A stretch of 64,000 nt of DNA, from the NCBI RefSeq assembly GCF_014651615.1, contig NZ_BMXF01000003.1, forward strand, positions 558,001 to 622,000, read 5' to 3'. Below are positions 47,391-56,046 of this stretch, piece after piece (the stretch's first letter is position 1; each line of letters begins with the position of its first letter). Source of the stretch: Persicitalea jodogahamensis. GTDB taxonomy: Bacteria; Bacteroidota; Bacteroidia; Cytophagales; Spirosomataceae. The position numbers and the translations under genes are program-made. Under the pieces are notes generated by a model. The model made no database searches. It was not told the origin of the DNA and was given only the letters and a program-made list of their open reading frames with translations.

Positions 47391-47636
47391 ATGAAAATTG
47401 TATTTAATATATTTCTTATTTTATCTCTTCTTATCGCCTTCGTGCCGCCTTTCCGGCGTTTCCTTTTCCATCTGTTGGTGGGACGGCAACTGATGAAAGA
47501 GCAACGCAAGTACCAAAACGGCGGTCGCCCACCCCAGCGCGAGGGTAGTATCCGCGTTGATCCGACTGCCAAAAAATCGGACAATGACACCCGCTTCCGT
47601 GGTGGCGAATACGTTGACTATGAGGAGGTGAAATAA
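47391..47636 (+). CDS. DUF4834 family membrane protein
   Basis: An 81-residue protein with a single N-terminal hydrophobic segment (IVFNIFLILSLLIAFVPPF), then a basic, low-complexity cytoplasmic tail ending in the family's conserved GGEYVDYEEVK. The family is confined to Bacteroidota and has no known function; it often sits near purine or nucleotide genes, as here after purN. A perfect terminator follows. Confidence 0.8.
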   Translation: MKIVFNIFLILSLLIAFVPPFRRFLFHLLVGRQLMKEQRKYQNGGRPPQREGSIRVDPTAKKSDNDTRFRGGEYVDYEEVK

Positions 47637-47652
47637 GACATGGCCAGTCATT

Positions 47653-47700
47653 AAAAAATCCCGTCTGCGTTGGAGGTTACCAACGCAGACGGGATTTTTT
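47653..47700. terminator. Bidirectional terminator between DUF4834 and lpxB
   Basis: A perfect 21-bp stem (47653-47673 with 47680-47700) with six A at one end and six T at the other, 6-nt loop. It serves both convergent genes. Confidence 0.95.
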
Positions 47701-47720
47701 AATGTGTTCTTTGCCGAAAA

Positions 47721-48830
47721 CTACCCCCGCAGGTAAGATACGATCTCGGCTCCGGCTCGTTGGGAAGCACCGGCTGCGCCAACTTTGTCCCGGAGAATTC
47801 GGTAATCCGCTTCAATGGCTTTACGCTTATGACCATCCGGTACTATGGCCTGCAGTTCGGTAGTAAGCTTCTCCTCCGAAAAATCGTCCTGAATAAGTTC
47901 GCGGACGGATTCTTTTTCCATAATCAAATTGACCAGAGAAATAAACGGTACCCGTATGAGCCGTTTGGCGATGGCATAGGAGATTCCGCTGGTTTGGTAG
48001 CAAACTACCTCCGGTACAGCAAACAGGGCCGTTTCCAGCGTGGCTGTCCCGGAAGCGACCAGCGCGGCTTCGGCTACCGATAACAAATCATAAGTAGCTT
48101 CAAAAACGATGGTGACATTCGTGAGATTCCGGTATGGCTCGTAGAGGGAAGCCGGCAGGCTATTCACACCAGCCACCACAAATTCGTGTTGGGGGAAAGC
48201 CGATTTGATGCTCAGCATCGTATCCAGCATTCCTGTTACTTCCTGCTTGCGGCTGCCGGGTAGCAGCGCAATGATTCGTTTATTGTCGAGACGATTTTGA
48301 CTTAGGAAATCCGGGTTCGGGGTGAAACTTTCGATGGCGTCCATCAGTGGGTTACCCACGTAAGTCACTTCGTAGCCGTACTTTTTGTAAAAGTCCACTT
48401 CAAAGGGAAATATCACGAACATCCGATCGACGCTTGCTTTGATCTTCCAGGCCCGCTTCTGATTCCAGGCCCATACTTTGGGTGAAATATAGTAACAGAC
48501 TTTGACCCCTTTCTTTTTGGCGAAAGCCGCAATACGTAGGTTAAAGCCAGGGTAGTCGATCAGGATGAGGACATCGGGCCGGTAGTCGAGGATATCGGCT
48601 TTGCATTTTTTCAGGAATCCCAAGATGGTGGTAATGTTCCTGGCCACTTCCAGGAAACCCATAAACGCAAGATCGGTGTAATACATCACGAGCGCTGCGC
48701 CTTGTGCCTGCATGAGGTCACCGCCCCAGGCACGAAACTCCGCATCGGGATCGTGCTGGCGGATACCCTTCATCAGGTTGGCGCCGTGCAGGTCGCCCGA
48801 TCGTTCACCGGCGATGAGGTAGTATTTCAT
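47721..48830 (-). CDS. lpxB: Lipid-A-disaccharide synthase
   Basis: Condenses UDP-2,3-diacylglucosamine with lipid X to form the lipid A disaccharide at the inner-membrane face. It has 369 residues, normal for LpxB (GT19 family). The N-terminal YYLIAGERSGDLHGANL motif is diagnostic, followed by GFLEVARNITTILGFLKKCK, LIDYPGFNLRIAAFAKK, KVCYYISPKVWAWNQKRAWKI-type residues and LPGSRKQEV. The start codon overlaps the end of queD by 4 nt, so the two are translationally coupled. Confidence 0.96.
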   Translation of the reverse strand: MKYYLIAGERSGDLHGANLMKGIRQHDPDAEFRAWGGDLMQAQGAALVMYYTDLAFMGFLEVARNITTILGFLKKCKADILDYRPDVLILIDYPGFNLRIAAFAKKKGVKVCYYISPKVWAWNQKRAWKIKASVDRMFVIFPFEVDFYKKYGYEVTYVGNPLMDAIESFTPNPDFLSQNRLDNKRIIALLPGSRKQEVTGMLDTMLSIKSAFPQHEFVVAGVNSLPASLYEPYRNLTNVTIVFEATYDLLSVAEAALVASGTATLETALFAVPEVVCYQTSGISYAIAKRLIRVPFISLVNLIMEKESVRELIQDDFSEEKLTTELQAIVPDGHKRKAIEADYRILRDKVGAAGASQRAGAEIVSYLRG

Positions 48831-49249
48831 TCGCCGTAGTATTCCACGAAGTTCTTCGGCGTCTCGACCAGCTTGATGTAGTGCAGTTGCGCATTGGGTG
48901 CCTTTTCCGCGATGGCCGGGGCCAGAAGCTTCCAGATTTCCATCACGAAAATTTCGCAGGAAGCCATTTTGCCCGCCATGAAATCCACGTCGATGTTCAG
49001 GTTTTTATGATCCACCTTATCAATGATTCGCTGCTTGATGAGGTCGCCCAACACCTTCAAATCAATCACGAAGCCCGTATCGGGGGCGGGCGTACCCTTC
49101 ACCGTCACAATCAGCTCGAAGTTGTGTCCGTGGAAGTTAAGGTTGGCGCAGGGCCCGAACACCTCCCGGTTTTTCTCGTCCGACCAATTGGGGTTATGCA
49201 GCCGATGCGCGGCGTTGAAATGCTCTTTTCTGGTAACGTAAACCATCAT
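48827..49249 (-). CDS. queD: 6-pyruvoyl-tetrahydropterin synthase/6-carboxytetrahydropterin synthase family
   Basis: A 140-residue T-fold enzyme. The zinc-binding histidines are His15 (FNAAHRL), His40 and His42 (NFHGHNFEL), and the catalytic Cys34 (FGPCANL) keeps the spacing seen in mammalian PTPS (19 to the first His, 6 to the second). Either QueD (queuosine precursor synthesis) or a PTPS-like activity is possible; in bacteria QueD is commoner. It starts with two successive ATG codons at 49249. Its stop overlaps the lpxB start. Confidence 0.88.
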   Translation of the reverse strand: MMVYVTRKEHFNAAHRLHNPNWSDEKNREVFGPCANLNFHGHNFELIVTVKGTPAPDTGFVIDLKVLGDLIKQRIIDKVDHKNLNIDVDFMAGKMASCEIFVMEIWKLLAPAIAEKAPNAQLHYIKLVETPKNFVEYYGE

Positions 49250-49328
49250 TTAACGGATAGTGGGCAATGGAACAGGAAAAGCTACCACGGTTGAGCAGCT
49301 GACTTCCATCGCGCAAAAATACAATTTG

Positions 49329-49362
49329 TTTGACAAGGGAGGGAGTATAGTCTTTATCTTTA
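49329..49362 (+). promoter_or_regulatory. Putative promoter for hldD
   Basis: TTTG (49329-49332) and TATCTTTA (49355-49362, one mismatch to TAnnTTTG) are 22 nt apart, somewhat wide. A start about 30 nt before the hldD start would follow. Confidence 0.4.
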
Positions 49363-49397
49363 CGTTTCGTTTATTTCTACTATCGTGATAGCAGACA

Positions 49398-50393
49398 TTG
49401 TCCGCTATCCATTATCCATTCAACAAATTGATCGTAGTAACAGGTGCCGCAGGATTTATCGGGAGCTGCCTTGTCAGCAAACTGAATAAGGAAGGTTTTA
49501 ATTTCATTATCGCCGTAGACGACTTCTCCAAGGTCGAAAAAGCGCATAATCTGGAAGGGAAAACCATTCAGGAGCGTGTGGAACGCAATGCGTTTTTCGA
49601 TTGGCTCGATAAGAACCAGGAGGAGGTCGAGTTTATTTTTCACATCGGTGCCCGCACCGACACGACCGAGTTTGACCGCGCCATTTTTGAAGAGCTGAAC
49701 GTTTCGTACTCCAAAGAAATATGGCACCGTTGCGTAGACTACCAAATTCCGCTCGTGTACGCGTCGTCGGCAGCAACCTACGGGCTCGGTGAATTGGGAT
49801 ACGTGGACGATGAATCCCAAATCCCGAATCTGCAGCCGTTGAATGCCTACGGAGATTCCAAGAACGAATTTGATATCTGGGCTCTGCAGCAGGAAAAAAA
49901 GCCGTTTTTCTGGGCGGGGTTGAAATTCTTCAATGTGTATGGCCCCAACGAATACCATAAGGGACGCATGGCATCGGTGATTTTTCATGCCTATCACCAG
50001 ATTAAGAAAACCGGGAAAATGAAACTTTTCCGCTCGCACAATCCCGACTTCAAGGATGGCGAACAAATGCGTGACTTTGTGTATGTCAAAGATCTGCTTG
50101 ACGTTTGTCTGTTTCTGATGAATCACCGCAAGAACTCGGGAATCTATAACCTCGGGAGCGGCCAGGCCCGTACTTTCAAAGACCTGGTGAGCGATACTTT
50201 TCAATCCATGCAGCTCGGCCCGATCGTAGATTACGTTGACACTCCCGAAGACATCCGCGACAAGTACCAGTATTTCACCGAAGCCTCGATGGATAAGCTG
50301 CGTTCAATTGGCTATGACAAGCCTTTCCATTCGCTGGAACAGGGGATCGAGGATTACGTGACGAATTACCTTATTCCGGACGCGTACTATTGA
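49398..50393 (+). CDS. hldD: ADP-L-glycero-D-manno-heptose 6-epimerase
   Basis: An extended-SDR enzyme that makes the L,D-heptose donor for the lipopolysaccharide core. The NAD(P) motif VTGAAGFIGSCL is near the N-terminus; FHIGARTDTTE and VYASSAATYG are specific to HldD, and the catalytic Tyr-x3-Lys is in NAYGDSKNEF. The frame has a stop at 49389-49391 and no in-frame ATG early on. The start is therefore a TTG: 49398 gives 331 residues, 49428 would give MIVVTGAAG. With lpxB nearby it points to a conventional LPS pathway. Confidence 0.93.
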   Translation: MSAIHYPFNKLIVVTGAAGFIGSCLVSKLNKEGFNFIIAVDDFSKVEKAHNLEGKTIQERVERNAFFDWLDKNQEEVEFIFHIGARTDTTEFDRAIFEELNVSYSKEIWHRCVDYQIPLVYASSAATYGLGELGYVDDESQIPNLQPLNAYGDSKNEFDIWALQQEKKPFFWAGLKFFNVYGPNEYHKGRMASVIFHAYHQIKKTGKMKLFRSHNPDFKDGEQMRDFVYVKDLLDVCLFLMNHRKNSGIYNLGSGQARTFKDLVSDTFQSMQLGPIVDYVDTPEDIRDKYQYFTEASMDKLRSIGYDKPFHSLEQGIEDYVTNYLIPDAYY

Positions 50394-50492
50394 TTGGGTA
50401 GTTCTGCTGCCGAATTGCCGGAAATAATCCTATTTGGTTTGACTCCGGTGGCCGCATAGAGGCTGAACGCGGACTTATTTAGAATTTTTCTA

Positions 50493-50500
50493 TATTTTTG
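50493..50500 (+). promoter_or_regulatory. Putative -7 element for sufB
   Basis: TATTTTTG fits TAnnTTTG and lies 74 bp before the sufB ATG. No good -33 match. Confidence 0.4.
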
Positions 50501-50573
50501 TAAGATTGCCAAACTGAACGAAGCGATCGGTTGTTATCTGACCGTATCCTAAAAAGGTAACAAAAAAAGCTAT

Positions 50574-52019
50574 ATGAGTAAGGAAACTGAATTGTTGGAA
50601 GAAATAACCAGTACTGAATATAAATACGGATTTGTAACGGACATCGAAGCCGACGAAGCCCCTCCCGGGTTGGACGAGGATATCGTCCGCTTCATCTCAG
50701 CCAAGAAAAATGAGCCGGAATGGATGTTGGAATGGCGGTTGAAATCATACCGTGCCTGGCTGAAAACCAGCGAGCCGACCTGGGCCAATGTGCATTACCC
50801 GCCCATCGATTTGCAGTCGATAAAGTACTATTCAGCTCCCAAGAAAAAGAAGCAGCTCAACAGTCTCGACGAAATCGATCCTCAACTACGCGATACTTTC
50901 GAGCGGCTGGGCATTTCATTGGATGAGCAGAAACGTATCTCCAACGTGGCCGTGGATGCCGTAATGGACTCGGAGTCTGTCTTCACGACTTTCAAAGAAT
51001 CCCTCAAAGAAAAAGGCATTATCTTCTGCTCGATCACGGAGGCCATTAAAGACCACCCTGAATTGGTTAAGAAGTACCTCGGGTCGGTAGTGCCGCCAAA
51101 AGATAATTTTTACGCGGGCCTCAACTCGGCGGTTTTTTCTGACGGATCGTTCGTGTACATCCCCAAGGGCGTTCGCTGCCCGATGGAGCTTTCCACTTAT
51201 TTCCGCATCAATGCAGCAGGAACGGGGCAGTTTGAGCGGACGCTTATCATTGCCGATGAAGGTAGCTATGTCAGCTACCTGGAAGGCTGTACGGCCCCCA
51301 TGCGGGATGAAAACCAACTTCACGCCGCTGTGGTAGAGATTTTTACACACGAAGGCGCAGAGGTGAAGTACTCCACTGTCCAGAACTGGTATCCCGGCGA
51401 CAAGGACGGCAAAGGCGGCATTTACAATTTCGTGACCAAGCGTGGTCTATGCGATGGTGCCAACTCCAAAATATCCTGGACTCAGGTGGAGACGGGTTCG
51501 GCCATTACATGGAAGTACCCTTCGGTAATTCTGAAAGGCGACAATTCCATCGGTGAGTTTTACTCCGTGGCCGTTACTAACAACATGCAGCAGGCCGACA
51601 CGGGCACCAAGATGATTCACATTGGCAAGAATACTAAAAGCCGCATTGTTTCGAAAGGTATTTCGGCCGGCAAAAGCCAAAACTCCTACCGGGGCTTAGT
51701 GGATGTGATGAAACGCGCTGACAATGCCCGCAATTTCTCGCAGTGCGACTCGCTGCTGCTGGGTGATCGTTGCGGCGCGCACACTTTCCCATACATTGAG
51801 GTCAGTAACCCAACCGCCACGGTAGAACACGAGGCGACGACGTCTAAAATTGGGGAAGATATCCTTTTCTACTGCAATCAGCGTGGCATCGGTACCGAGC
51901 AGGCGGTAGCGCTGATCGTAAACGGCTACGCTAAGGAAGTGCTCAATCAGCTCCCTATGGAATTTGCCGTAGAAGCACAAAAACTGTTGGCAATCAGCTT
52001 GGAGGGCAGCGTAGGATAA
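50574..52019 (+). CDS. sufB: Fe-S cluster assembly scaffold SufB
   Basis: A 481-residue beta-helix scaffold on which SUF clusters are built together with SufC and SufD. Clear family blocks are [79 protein letters not shown]-type residues, [11 protein letters not shown] and [16 protein letters not shown]. It starts at ATG 50574. Unlike most SUF loci, neither sufC, sufD nor sufS follows: a terminator lies 54 bp past the stop, and the next gene is on the other strand. Confidence 0.96.
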   Translation: MSKETELLEEITSTEYKYGFVTDIEADEAPPGLDEDIVRFISAKKNEPEWMLEWRLKSYRAWLKTSEPTWANVHYPPIDLQSIKYYSAPKKKKQLNSLDEIDPQLRDTFERLGISLDEQKRISNVAVDAVMDSESVFTTFKESLKEKGIIFCSITEAIKDHPELVKKYLGSVVPPKDNFYAGLNSAVFSDGSFVYIPKGVRCPMELSTYFRINAAGTGQFERTLIIADEGSYVSYLEGCTAPMRDENQLHAAVVEIFTHEGAEVKYSTVQNWYPGDKDGKGGIYNFVTKRGLCDGANSKISWTQVETGSAITWKYPSVILKGDNSIGEFYSVAVTNNMQQADTGTKMIHIGKNTKSRIVSKGISAGKSQNSYRGLVDVMKRADNARNFSQCDSLLLGDRCGAHTFPYIEVSNPTATVEHEATTSKIGEDILFYCNQRGIGTEQAVALIVNGYAKEVLNQLPMEFAVEAQKLLAISLEGSVG

Positions 52020-52072
52020 GAATTCATATTGGGTACTTTTGCCCATTTTGTAACGACAACTGAATATACTTG

Positions 52073-52106
52073 AAAGCTGCTGAATCCGGAATCAGCAGCT
52101 TTTTTT
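52073..52106 (+). terminator. Terminator after sufB
   Basis: An 11-bp stem (52073-52083 with 52092-52102), 8-nt loop and a run of T to 52106, ending the sufB transcript. Confidence 0.85.
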
Positions 52107-52110
52107 ATCG

Positions 52111-53007
52111 CTAGGCTTTTTCATGCGAGCGCCCTTGCAGGCCGCCGGTATGGATAGCGACGATGGTCGTTCCTTTTTTGAAGAAACCTTTTTTTATTAA
52201 ATCGTAGAGACCGAAGAGCATTTTGCCGGTATACACGTGCTCAATTAAGATTTTATGTTTTCGTTCAAAATCCTGCATGAAGGTCAGCAATTCAGGCCGG
52301 TGCCTGGCATATCCGCCAAAATGGTAGTCGGTAAAGAGGTGTAGTTTATCCTCAACGTCTGGTGTTTGGGCCAGGTCCAGGATTTCCTTTCTCAGGAAAC
52401 TACCATTTTTTAACGCGGAGAACGCCAAGGTAGGCGAGGAAGTGGCCAGGAGACCTGCTGCCGTTCCGCCCGTTCCGGCGGCAACGGCGAAGTGGTCAGG
52501 TTTGGCGTTTAACTGAATTTCTGTTTCAAAAACTACCTCCCCAACTCCGGGTAGGGCAAGCGCTGTGCTGCCTCCTTCGGGAATAATGTAAGGGTAGTTG
52601 AATTTTTGATTCAAATATTCACGAAAATCGGGCGTGTCTTTACTGCGATAATTCTCTCTTGAAATATAATGCAGCTCCATGCCTTGCTCCCTGCAATAGG
52701 CTAAAGTACCGGTTGGTTTGGCTTCATATTCTTCGCCACGGACGACTCCGATCGTCTTTTTACCCAGCATTTTTCCGGCGGCGGCAGTAGCGTACAAATG
52801 ATTGGACCAGGCCCCGCCGAATGTGAGCAGAGCGGGATGGCCTTTTCTCCGGGCGTCATCCAGGACGTACTTCAGTTTTCGCCATTTATTGCCTGATACC
52901 GTAGGGTGAATCAGGTCGTCACGCTTTATGAAAAGTTGGAGATCTGCCCGTAGCGTGACTTCATCGATCAAGGGCTGTAAGGGGGTGGGTAGGTTGGGGA
53001 TAAGCAA
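52111..53007 (-). CDS. D-cysteine desulfhydrase/ACC deaminase-like PLP enzyme
   Basis: A 298-residue fold-type II PLP enzyme. The PLP-lysine motif is SGNKWRKLKYV, followed by the asparagine-containing LLTFGGAWSNHLYATAAAG loop and the glycine-rich phosphate-binding AAGTGGTAAGLL. The family includes ACC deaminase and D-cysteine desulfhydrase; without the diagnostic residues aligned I cannot choose, though D-cysteine desulfhydrase is commoner in such genomes. A stop lies at 53059-53061 upstream and the only early start in frame is TTG 53007, so translation probably begins at TTG. Confidence 0.87.
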   Translation of the reverse strand: MLIPNLPTPLQPLIDEVTLRADLQLFIKRDDLIHPTVSGNKWRKLKYVLDDARRKGHPALLTFGGAWSNHLYATAAAGKMLGKKTIGVVRGEEYEAKPTGTLAYCREQGMELHYISRENYRSKDTPDFREYLNQKFNYPYIIPEGGSTALALPGVGEVVFETEIQLNAKPDHFAVAAGTGGTAAGLLATSSPTLAFSALKNGSFLRKEILDLAQTPDVEDKLHLFTDYHFGGYARHRPELLTFMQDFERKHKILIEHVYTGKMLFGLYDLIKKGFFKKGTTIVAIHTGGLQGRSHEKA

Positions 53008-53121
53008 GTCCGGGTAATTTTCGGTATTTTTGATTTTTTTAAGAGCAACAGGCCTAAGCTACGAGGTGCTAGCAAGTATTGGTTTCGTCCGCAATAAATT
53101 CACCCATTTTACCATTCAAAA

Positions 53122-54144
53122 TTGAATCAAGAGGAAACAGAAGAAGACGAAGAGCTTTACGAACACTACCGCATCGAAGTCGATGCCGGGCAGAGTCCTA
53201 TGCGGCTCGACAAATTTCTGAGTCTGCACGTACCTAATGCAACACGCACGAAGATACAGAACGGCATTGAAGCTGAAGCTGTAAAGGTAAACGACAGCCC
53301 TTCCAAAGCCAGCTACAAGGTAAAACCTGAGGATGTGATTGTGCTGGCCCTGCCGCAGCCACCGCGCAGCACCGAAATCGTGGGTGAAGATATTGCTCTG
53401 GACATCATTTTTGAAGACGAGGAAATTACCCTTGTCAACAAACCCGCCGGGATGGTCGTACATCCGGCATTCGGCAATTGGTCCGGAACGCTGGTCAATG
53501 CGCTGGTCCACCATTTTGAAAACTTGCCCACGGGCCGCAATGGCGACATTCGCCCTGGCCTGGTCCATCGCATAGATAAGGACACCTCAGGCCTGCTGGT
53601 CATTGCCCGCTCCGAATATGGCATGACGCATCTGGCGAAGCAATTCGCCGACCATTCCATCGAGCGTACCTACTATGCGCTGGTGTGGGGTGAACTTAAA
53701 GATTCCAGAGGAACGATCGAAGGCCACATTGGCCGTAGTAGCAAAGACCGACGGATGATGGAAGTATATCCGGACGGTTCTCAAGGCAAGCGAGCCGTAA
53801 CGCACTACGAGGTGCTTGAAAACCTGCGATACGTATCTTTGGTAAAGTGCAATCTGGAAACGGGCCGAACCCACCAGATTCGAGCCCATATGAAGCACAT
53901 CGGGCACCCCATTTTTGGTGACAGTACCTATGGTGGCGACCGCATCCGTCGCGGGGCCGCCAGTGGCAGCTACAAGGCTTTTGTCGATAATTGTTTCAAA
54001 ATTATGCCCCGTCAGGCACTGCATGCCAAGTCGCTGGGAATCATTCATCCGAAGACGAAAGAACTCATGCCCTTCGACACCGACCTGCCCGAAGATTTCC
54101 TGGAAGTACTGGAAAGGTGGCGGAATTATGTTCAATACAGCTAA
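53122..54144 (+). CDS. RluA/RluD-family 23S rRNA pseudouridine synthase
   Basis: A 340-residue enzyme that isomerises uridines, probably in 23S rRNA helix 69 as RluD. The S4 RNA-binding domain (MRLDKFLSLHVPNATRTKIQ) spans about residues 25-85. The catalytic domain has the nucleophile Asp152 in HRIDKDTSGLLV, and NKPAGMVVHP, GRTHQIRAHMKHIGHPIFGD are typical. The upstream stop is at 53095-53097 and the first start in frame is TTG 53122; an ATG at 53200 would cut into the S4 domain. The gene is followed 36 bp later by a GNAT gene on the same strand. Confidence 0.92.
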   Translation: MNQEETEEDEELYEHYRIEVDAGQSPMRLDKFLSLHVPNATRTKIQNGIEAEAVKVNDSPSKASYKVKPEDVIVLALPQPPRSTEIVGEDIALDIIFEDEEITLVNKPAGMVVHPAFGNWSGTLVNALVHHFENLPTGRNGDIRPGLVHRIDKDTSGLLVIARSEYGMTHLAKQFADHSIERTYYALVWGELKDSRGTIEGHIGRSSKDRRMMEVYPDGSQGKRAVTHYEVLENLRYVSLVKCNLETGRTHQIRAHMKHIGHPIFGDSTYGGDRIRRGAASGSYKAFVDNCFKIMPRQALHAKSLGIIHPKTKELMPFDTDLPEDFLEVLERWRNYVQYS

Positions 54145-54180
54145 CTGTGAATTAGTAGATACACTCCGACATTCAAAATT

Positions 54181-54624
54181 ATGACAATCACCACCCGCCC
54201 CGGCACCCGCACCGACATCCCCGCTATTTTCGAATTGGTTAAAGAATTAGCCGTTTACGAAAAAGCACTCGATCAGGTTTCAAACTCCGTCGAACGCATG
54301 GAGAGGGATTATGATAATAAACTTTATGATTTCCACGTGGCTGAATCAGACGGTGAGACTGTCGGGTTGGCTTTGTACTACTATCGCTATTCAACTTGGA
54401 AAGGCAAGCGTTTGTATCTGGAAGACATTGTAATCACAGAATCCATCCGGGGGAATGGTCTGGGTAAAACCCTTTTCGATGCGGTGGTCAAAACCGCCAA
54501 AGACACCGATTGCACTGGCATGATGTGGCAGGTGCTCGACTGGAACACCTCAGCAGTAGGCTTCTACCGTAAATACGGTACTCGCTTCGACGACGAATGG
54601 TTGAATTGCCATCTGGATTTTTAG
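54181..54624 (+). CDS. GNAT family N-acetyltransferase (SSAT-like)
   Basis: A 147-residue acetyl-CoA-dependent acyltransferase. The arrangement TRTDIPAIFELVKELAVYEKA at the N-terminus, YLEDIVITESIRGNGLGKTLF (acetyl-CoA pyrophosphate-binding loop R-G-N-G-L-G) and WNTSAVGFYRKYG at the C-terminus matches the small GNAT subgroup that includes diamine/spermidine acetyltransferases. The substrate cannot be read from the sequence. It follows the RluD-like gene closely. Confidence 0.88.
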   Translation: MTITTRPGTRTDIPAIFELVKELAVYEKALDQVSNSVERMERDYDNKLYDFHVAESDGETVGLALYYYRYSTWKGKRLYLEDIVITESIRGNGLGKTLFDAVVKTAKDTDCTGMMWQVLDWNTSAVGFYRKYGTRFDDEWLNCHLDF

Positions 54625-54737
54625 GACTCTGACAGGGGAGAATAACCGGATCAGGCCTGAACATGACCAGGCATAATACAGCCTGAGGAGATTGCAAATA
54701 AAGCTTTTCTAATTTTTTATAGAATTATTTTCTTAAA

Positions 54738-54780
54738 AACTGGGATTTGCCACTATTTAGGGGTATTAATTCCCCAGTCA
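54738..54780 (+). promoter_or_regulatory. TGGGA...AATTCCCCAGT motif upstream of the lmo0937-type gene
   Basis: AATTCCCCAGT at 54768-54778, with an imperfect left arm ACTGGGATTT from 54740 and a CCACT word between, repeats the arrangement found upstream of the 57-codon ORF at 8159. It also forms GGGG-TATTAATT-CCCC within 54760-54775. A shared regulatory site is inferred. Confidence 0.3.
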
Positions 54781-54899
54781 ATAAACAGTTTGGGGCGAAA
54801 TGAGAGCGAAACGCTCGGGAGTTGCGAGTATAACTACACTGGTACTTTGTTTTTAAGGCAATCACCCAATACGATCGTTCACTCTAACCAAACACAACA

Positions 54900-55061
54900 A
54901 TGGGAAACATCCTGTACACGGTTGCCGTTATTTTGGTCATTATCTGGTTGCTTGGCTTCCTCGGCTTTGACAGCTTCGGAATGGGTAACATTATTCACAT
55001 CTTGCTGGTCATTGCGGTGATAGCGGTAGTTCTTCGTCTCATCAGAGGCGGCGGGATTTAG
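54900..55061 (+). CDS. lmo0937-family small membrane protein, 53 aa
   Basis: ATG at 54900 to TAG at 55059-55061. The peptide starts MGNILYTVAVILVIIWLLGF and continues with FGMGNIIHILLVIAVIAVVL, then RLIRGGG: two hydrophobic helices joined by a short glycine-rich turn. This is the pattern of the lmo0937/DUF5670 family, often linked to stress conditions. It has its own terminator and a possible operator upstream. The gene is below the size limit of many gene finders. Confidence 0.85.
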   Translation: MGNILYTVAVILVIIWLLGFLGFDSFGMGNIIHILLVIAVIAVVLRLIRGGGI

Positions 55062-55091
55062 CCCTGACGCTAAGGATAATTAAATATGCAG

Positions 55092-55123
55092 ACGCCACCG
55101 AAACATAGTTCGGTGGCGTTTTT
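55092..55123 (+). terminator. Terminator after the lmo0937-type gene
   Basis: An 11-bp stem (55092-55102 with 55109-55119), 6-nt loop and T-tract to 55123. Confidence 0.88.
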
Positions 55124-55146
55124 CATTTGTAGAAAATCACGAATTT

Positions 55147-56001
55147 CTATCGCTCGCTCAGGAATTGGGTAAGCGTTTCTTTTCCTTCAAGGTACCCCAA
55201 AGACTGCAAAAAAGCATCCGTTTTTAGCACGGTATCTTTAAAGTATTCCAGGTTTTTGTAGTTAAAGAAACCATGAGGCTGGCCCTCATACAGGTGCAGA
55301 TCGCACCGCCCGCCTTTTGCTTCCACTTTCTTCTTGTACGCTTTCGCAGTACTCACCGGAATCAGTTTATCCTCGGTACCCAGGAAAAAGAGGGTGGGTG
55401 GGGAAACCGTGTCCAGATTGTGAATAGGAGAGAACGCTGTGTAGCGTTCGCCAACTCTCTCGTAGCCGTAGCCCTCAGGACCGTTGTCAATCACTGGATT
55501 GTATAAAATCAGCGCCTGCGGTGCAGTGCTGATGGATAAATCATCTTTCGGATCGTCCAAGCCGGGTAAGTGAGCCAGGGCAGCGGCCAGATGTCCCCCC
55601 GCGCTGCCGCCGGCCGCTATAAGCCGACCTTCATCAATCCCCAACTGATCGGCATGTTGGCGCAGGAATCGCATGGCCGATTTGGCGTCCGCAACCGACT
55701 CAAAAGGTGTGGTCTTTTGCCTGGCCTTGACCCGGTAATCGGCACGGGCGCACACCATGCCCCGACTGGCAAAGTACCTGGCATGGGGCTCGAACTGAGC
55801 AATGCTGCCACTATTCCAGCCCCCCCCGAAAAAGAAGAGGATTGTGGGGTAACTACGGCCCGGCTGGTAATCCGGCGGGTAGTCAATGGTGATGGTGAGT
55901 AACGTGCTGTCTACTTTTTTGTAAACTACTTCCAGCGATTTTTGGGCAATTGTTTGGGTGGCGAACCCTAACAATAATAGCAATGTGATTTTTATTTTCA
56001 T
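55147..56001 (-). CDS. Secreted alpha/beta hydrolase (esterase/lipase-like)
   Basis: A 284-residue exported enzyme with a signal peptide ending near TQTIAQ. The nucleophile Ser133 is in AAGGSAGGHLAA, the acid in LGTEDKLIP and the base in GQPHGFFNY. The oxyanion motif is FFFGGGW, with Phe in place of the usual His of HGGGW. It follows the sulfatase gene by 45 bp and probably belongs to the same susCD-linked locus, where it could deacetylate or de-esterify a glycan. Confidence 0.85.
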   Translation of the reverse strand: MKIKITLLLLLGFATQTIAQKSLEVVYKKVDSTLLTITIDYPPDYQPGRSYPTILFFFGGGWNSGSIAQFEPHARYFASRGMVCARADYRVKARQKTTPFESVADAKSAMRFLRQHADQLGIDEGRLIAAGGSAGGHLAAALAHLPGLDDPKDDLSISTAPQALILYNPVIDNGPEGYGYERVGERYTAFSPIHNLDTVSPPTLFFLGTEDKLIPVSTAKAYKKKVEAKGGRCDLHLYEGQPHGFFNYKNLEYFKDTVLKTDAFLQSLGYLEGKETLTQFLSER

Positions 56002-56046
56002 GGTATTGTTTTCATTATCAGAAGGTCACGTACTTTCATTTGTTGA

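Noticed and set aside
49380-50204. 274-codon minus-strand frame opposite hldD
   Set aside because: Entirely antisense to the well-supported hldD gene.
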